Made by a program: the position numbers and the translations under genes
Shown here: one piece after another, positions 5,161-5,169 of the stretch
How the letters are laid out: the number at the start of each line of letters is the position of its first letter
Numbering within the stretch: position 1 is the stretch's first letter
Notes under the pieces: generated by a model
What the model was told of the DNA's origin: nothing
The model's input: the letters and a program-made list of their open reading frames with translations, nothing else
The model's database searches: none
Source of the DNA: an uncultured Acetatifactor sp.
GTDB lineage: Bacteria > Bacillota > Clostridia > Lachnospirales > Lachnospiraceae
DNA: 5,169 nt
Assembly: GCA_910586435.1 (NCBI GenBank)
Contig: CAJUGT010000198.1
Location: 1-5,169, forward strand
Reading direction: 5' to 3'

Positions 5161-5169
5161 CCTCCTTTT
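5161..5169 (-). promoter_or_regulatory. Strong ribosome binding site of rpsJ at the window edge
   Basis: The transcribed strand reads AAAAGGAGG followed by an 11-base spacer with a run of T, then the ATG at 5149. It is a near-perfect match to the anti-Shine-Dalgarno sequence. The promoter and any operon leader lie beyond the right edge. Confidence 0.85.

Overview
This window is an almost complete stretch of the bacterial S10 ribosomal-protein operon. It lies entirely on the minus strand and reads from right to left. In transcription order it holds rpsJ (S10), rplC (L3), rplD (L4), rplW (L23), rplB (L2), rpsS (S19), rplV (L22), rpsC (S3), rplP (L16) and rpmC (L29). All ten genes are intact. 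The right edge stops exactly at the Shine-Dalgarno sequence of rpsJ, so the operon promoter and leader lie outside. The left edge stops 8 bases after rpmC, where rpsQ would be expected next.

The organism is most likely a Gram-positive member of the Clostridia, probably of the Lachnospiraceae type. This rests on strong purine-rich Shine-Dalgarno sequences before most genes, a Bacillus/Clostridium-like L2 (NPNDHPHGGGEG, FKRNKDGIP), an L22 with a basic N-terminal extension, and L3 and L16 sequences that resemble clostridial versions remembered from general knowledge. No database search was possible, so the family is inference.

The layout is compact but uneven. rplD/rplW overlap by 1 base (TAATG), rpsC/rplP by 7 bases and rplP/rpmC by 4 bases (ATGA), which suggests translational coupling. 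Short gaps of 17 to 27 bases separate rplC/rplD, rplB/rpsS and rplV/rpsC. Three gaps are longer: rpsJ-rplC (172 bases), rplW-rplB (105 bases) and rpsS-rplV (72 bases). The first two can fold into specific hairpins on the transcribed strand and are the only parts that ordinary ribosomal-protein annotation does not explain. They are candidates for cis-acting RNA control or RNA processing sites.

The products work together in ribosome assembly. L3, L4, L22, L23, L2, L16 and L29 build the 50S subunit: L2, L3 and L16 sit around the peptidyl transferase centre, L4 and L22 line the exit tunnel, and L23 and L29 surround the tunnel exit. S10, S19 and S3 form much of the 30S head. I see no mobile element, CRISPR array, tRNA, rRNA or defence-like system. 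Apart from the structured gaps this is a conserved housekeeping region, and I found no convincing new protein system.
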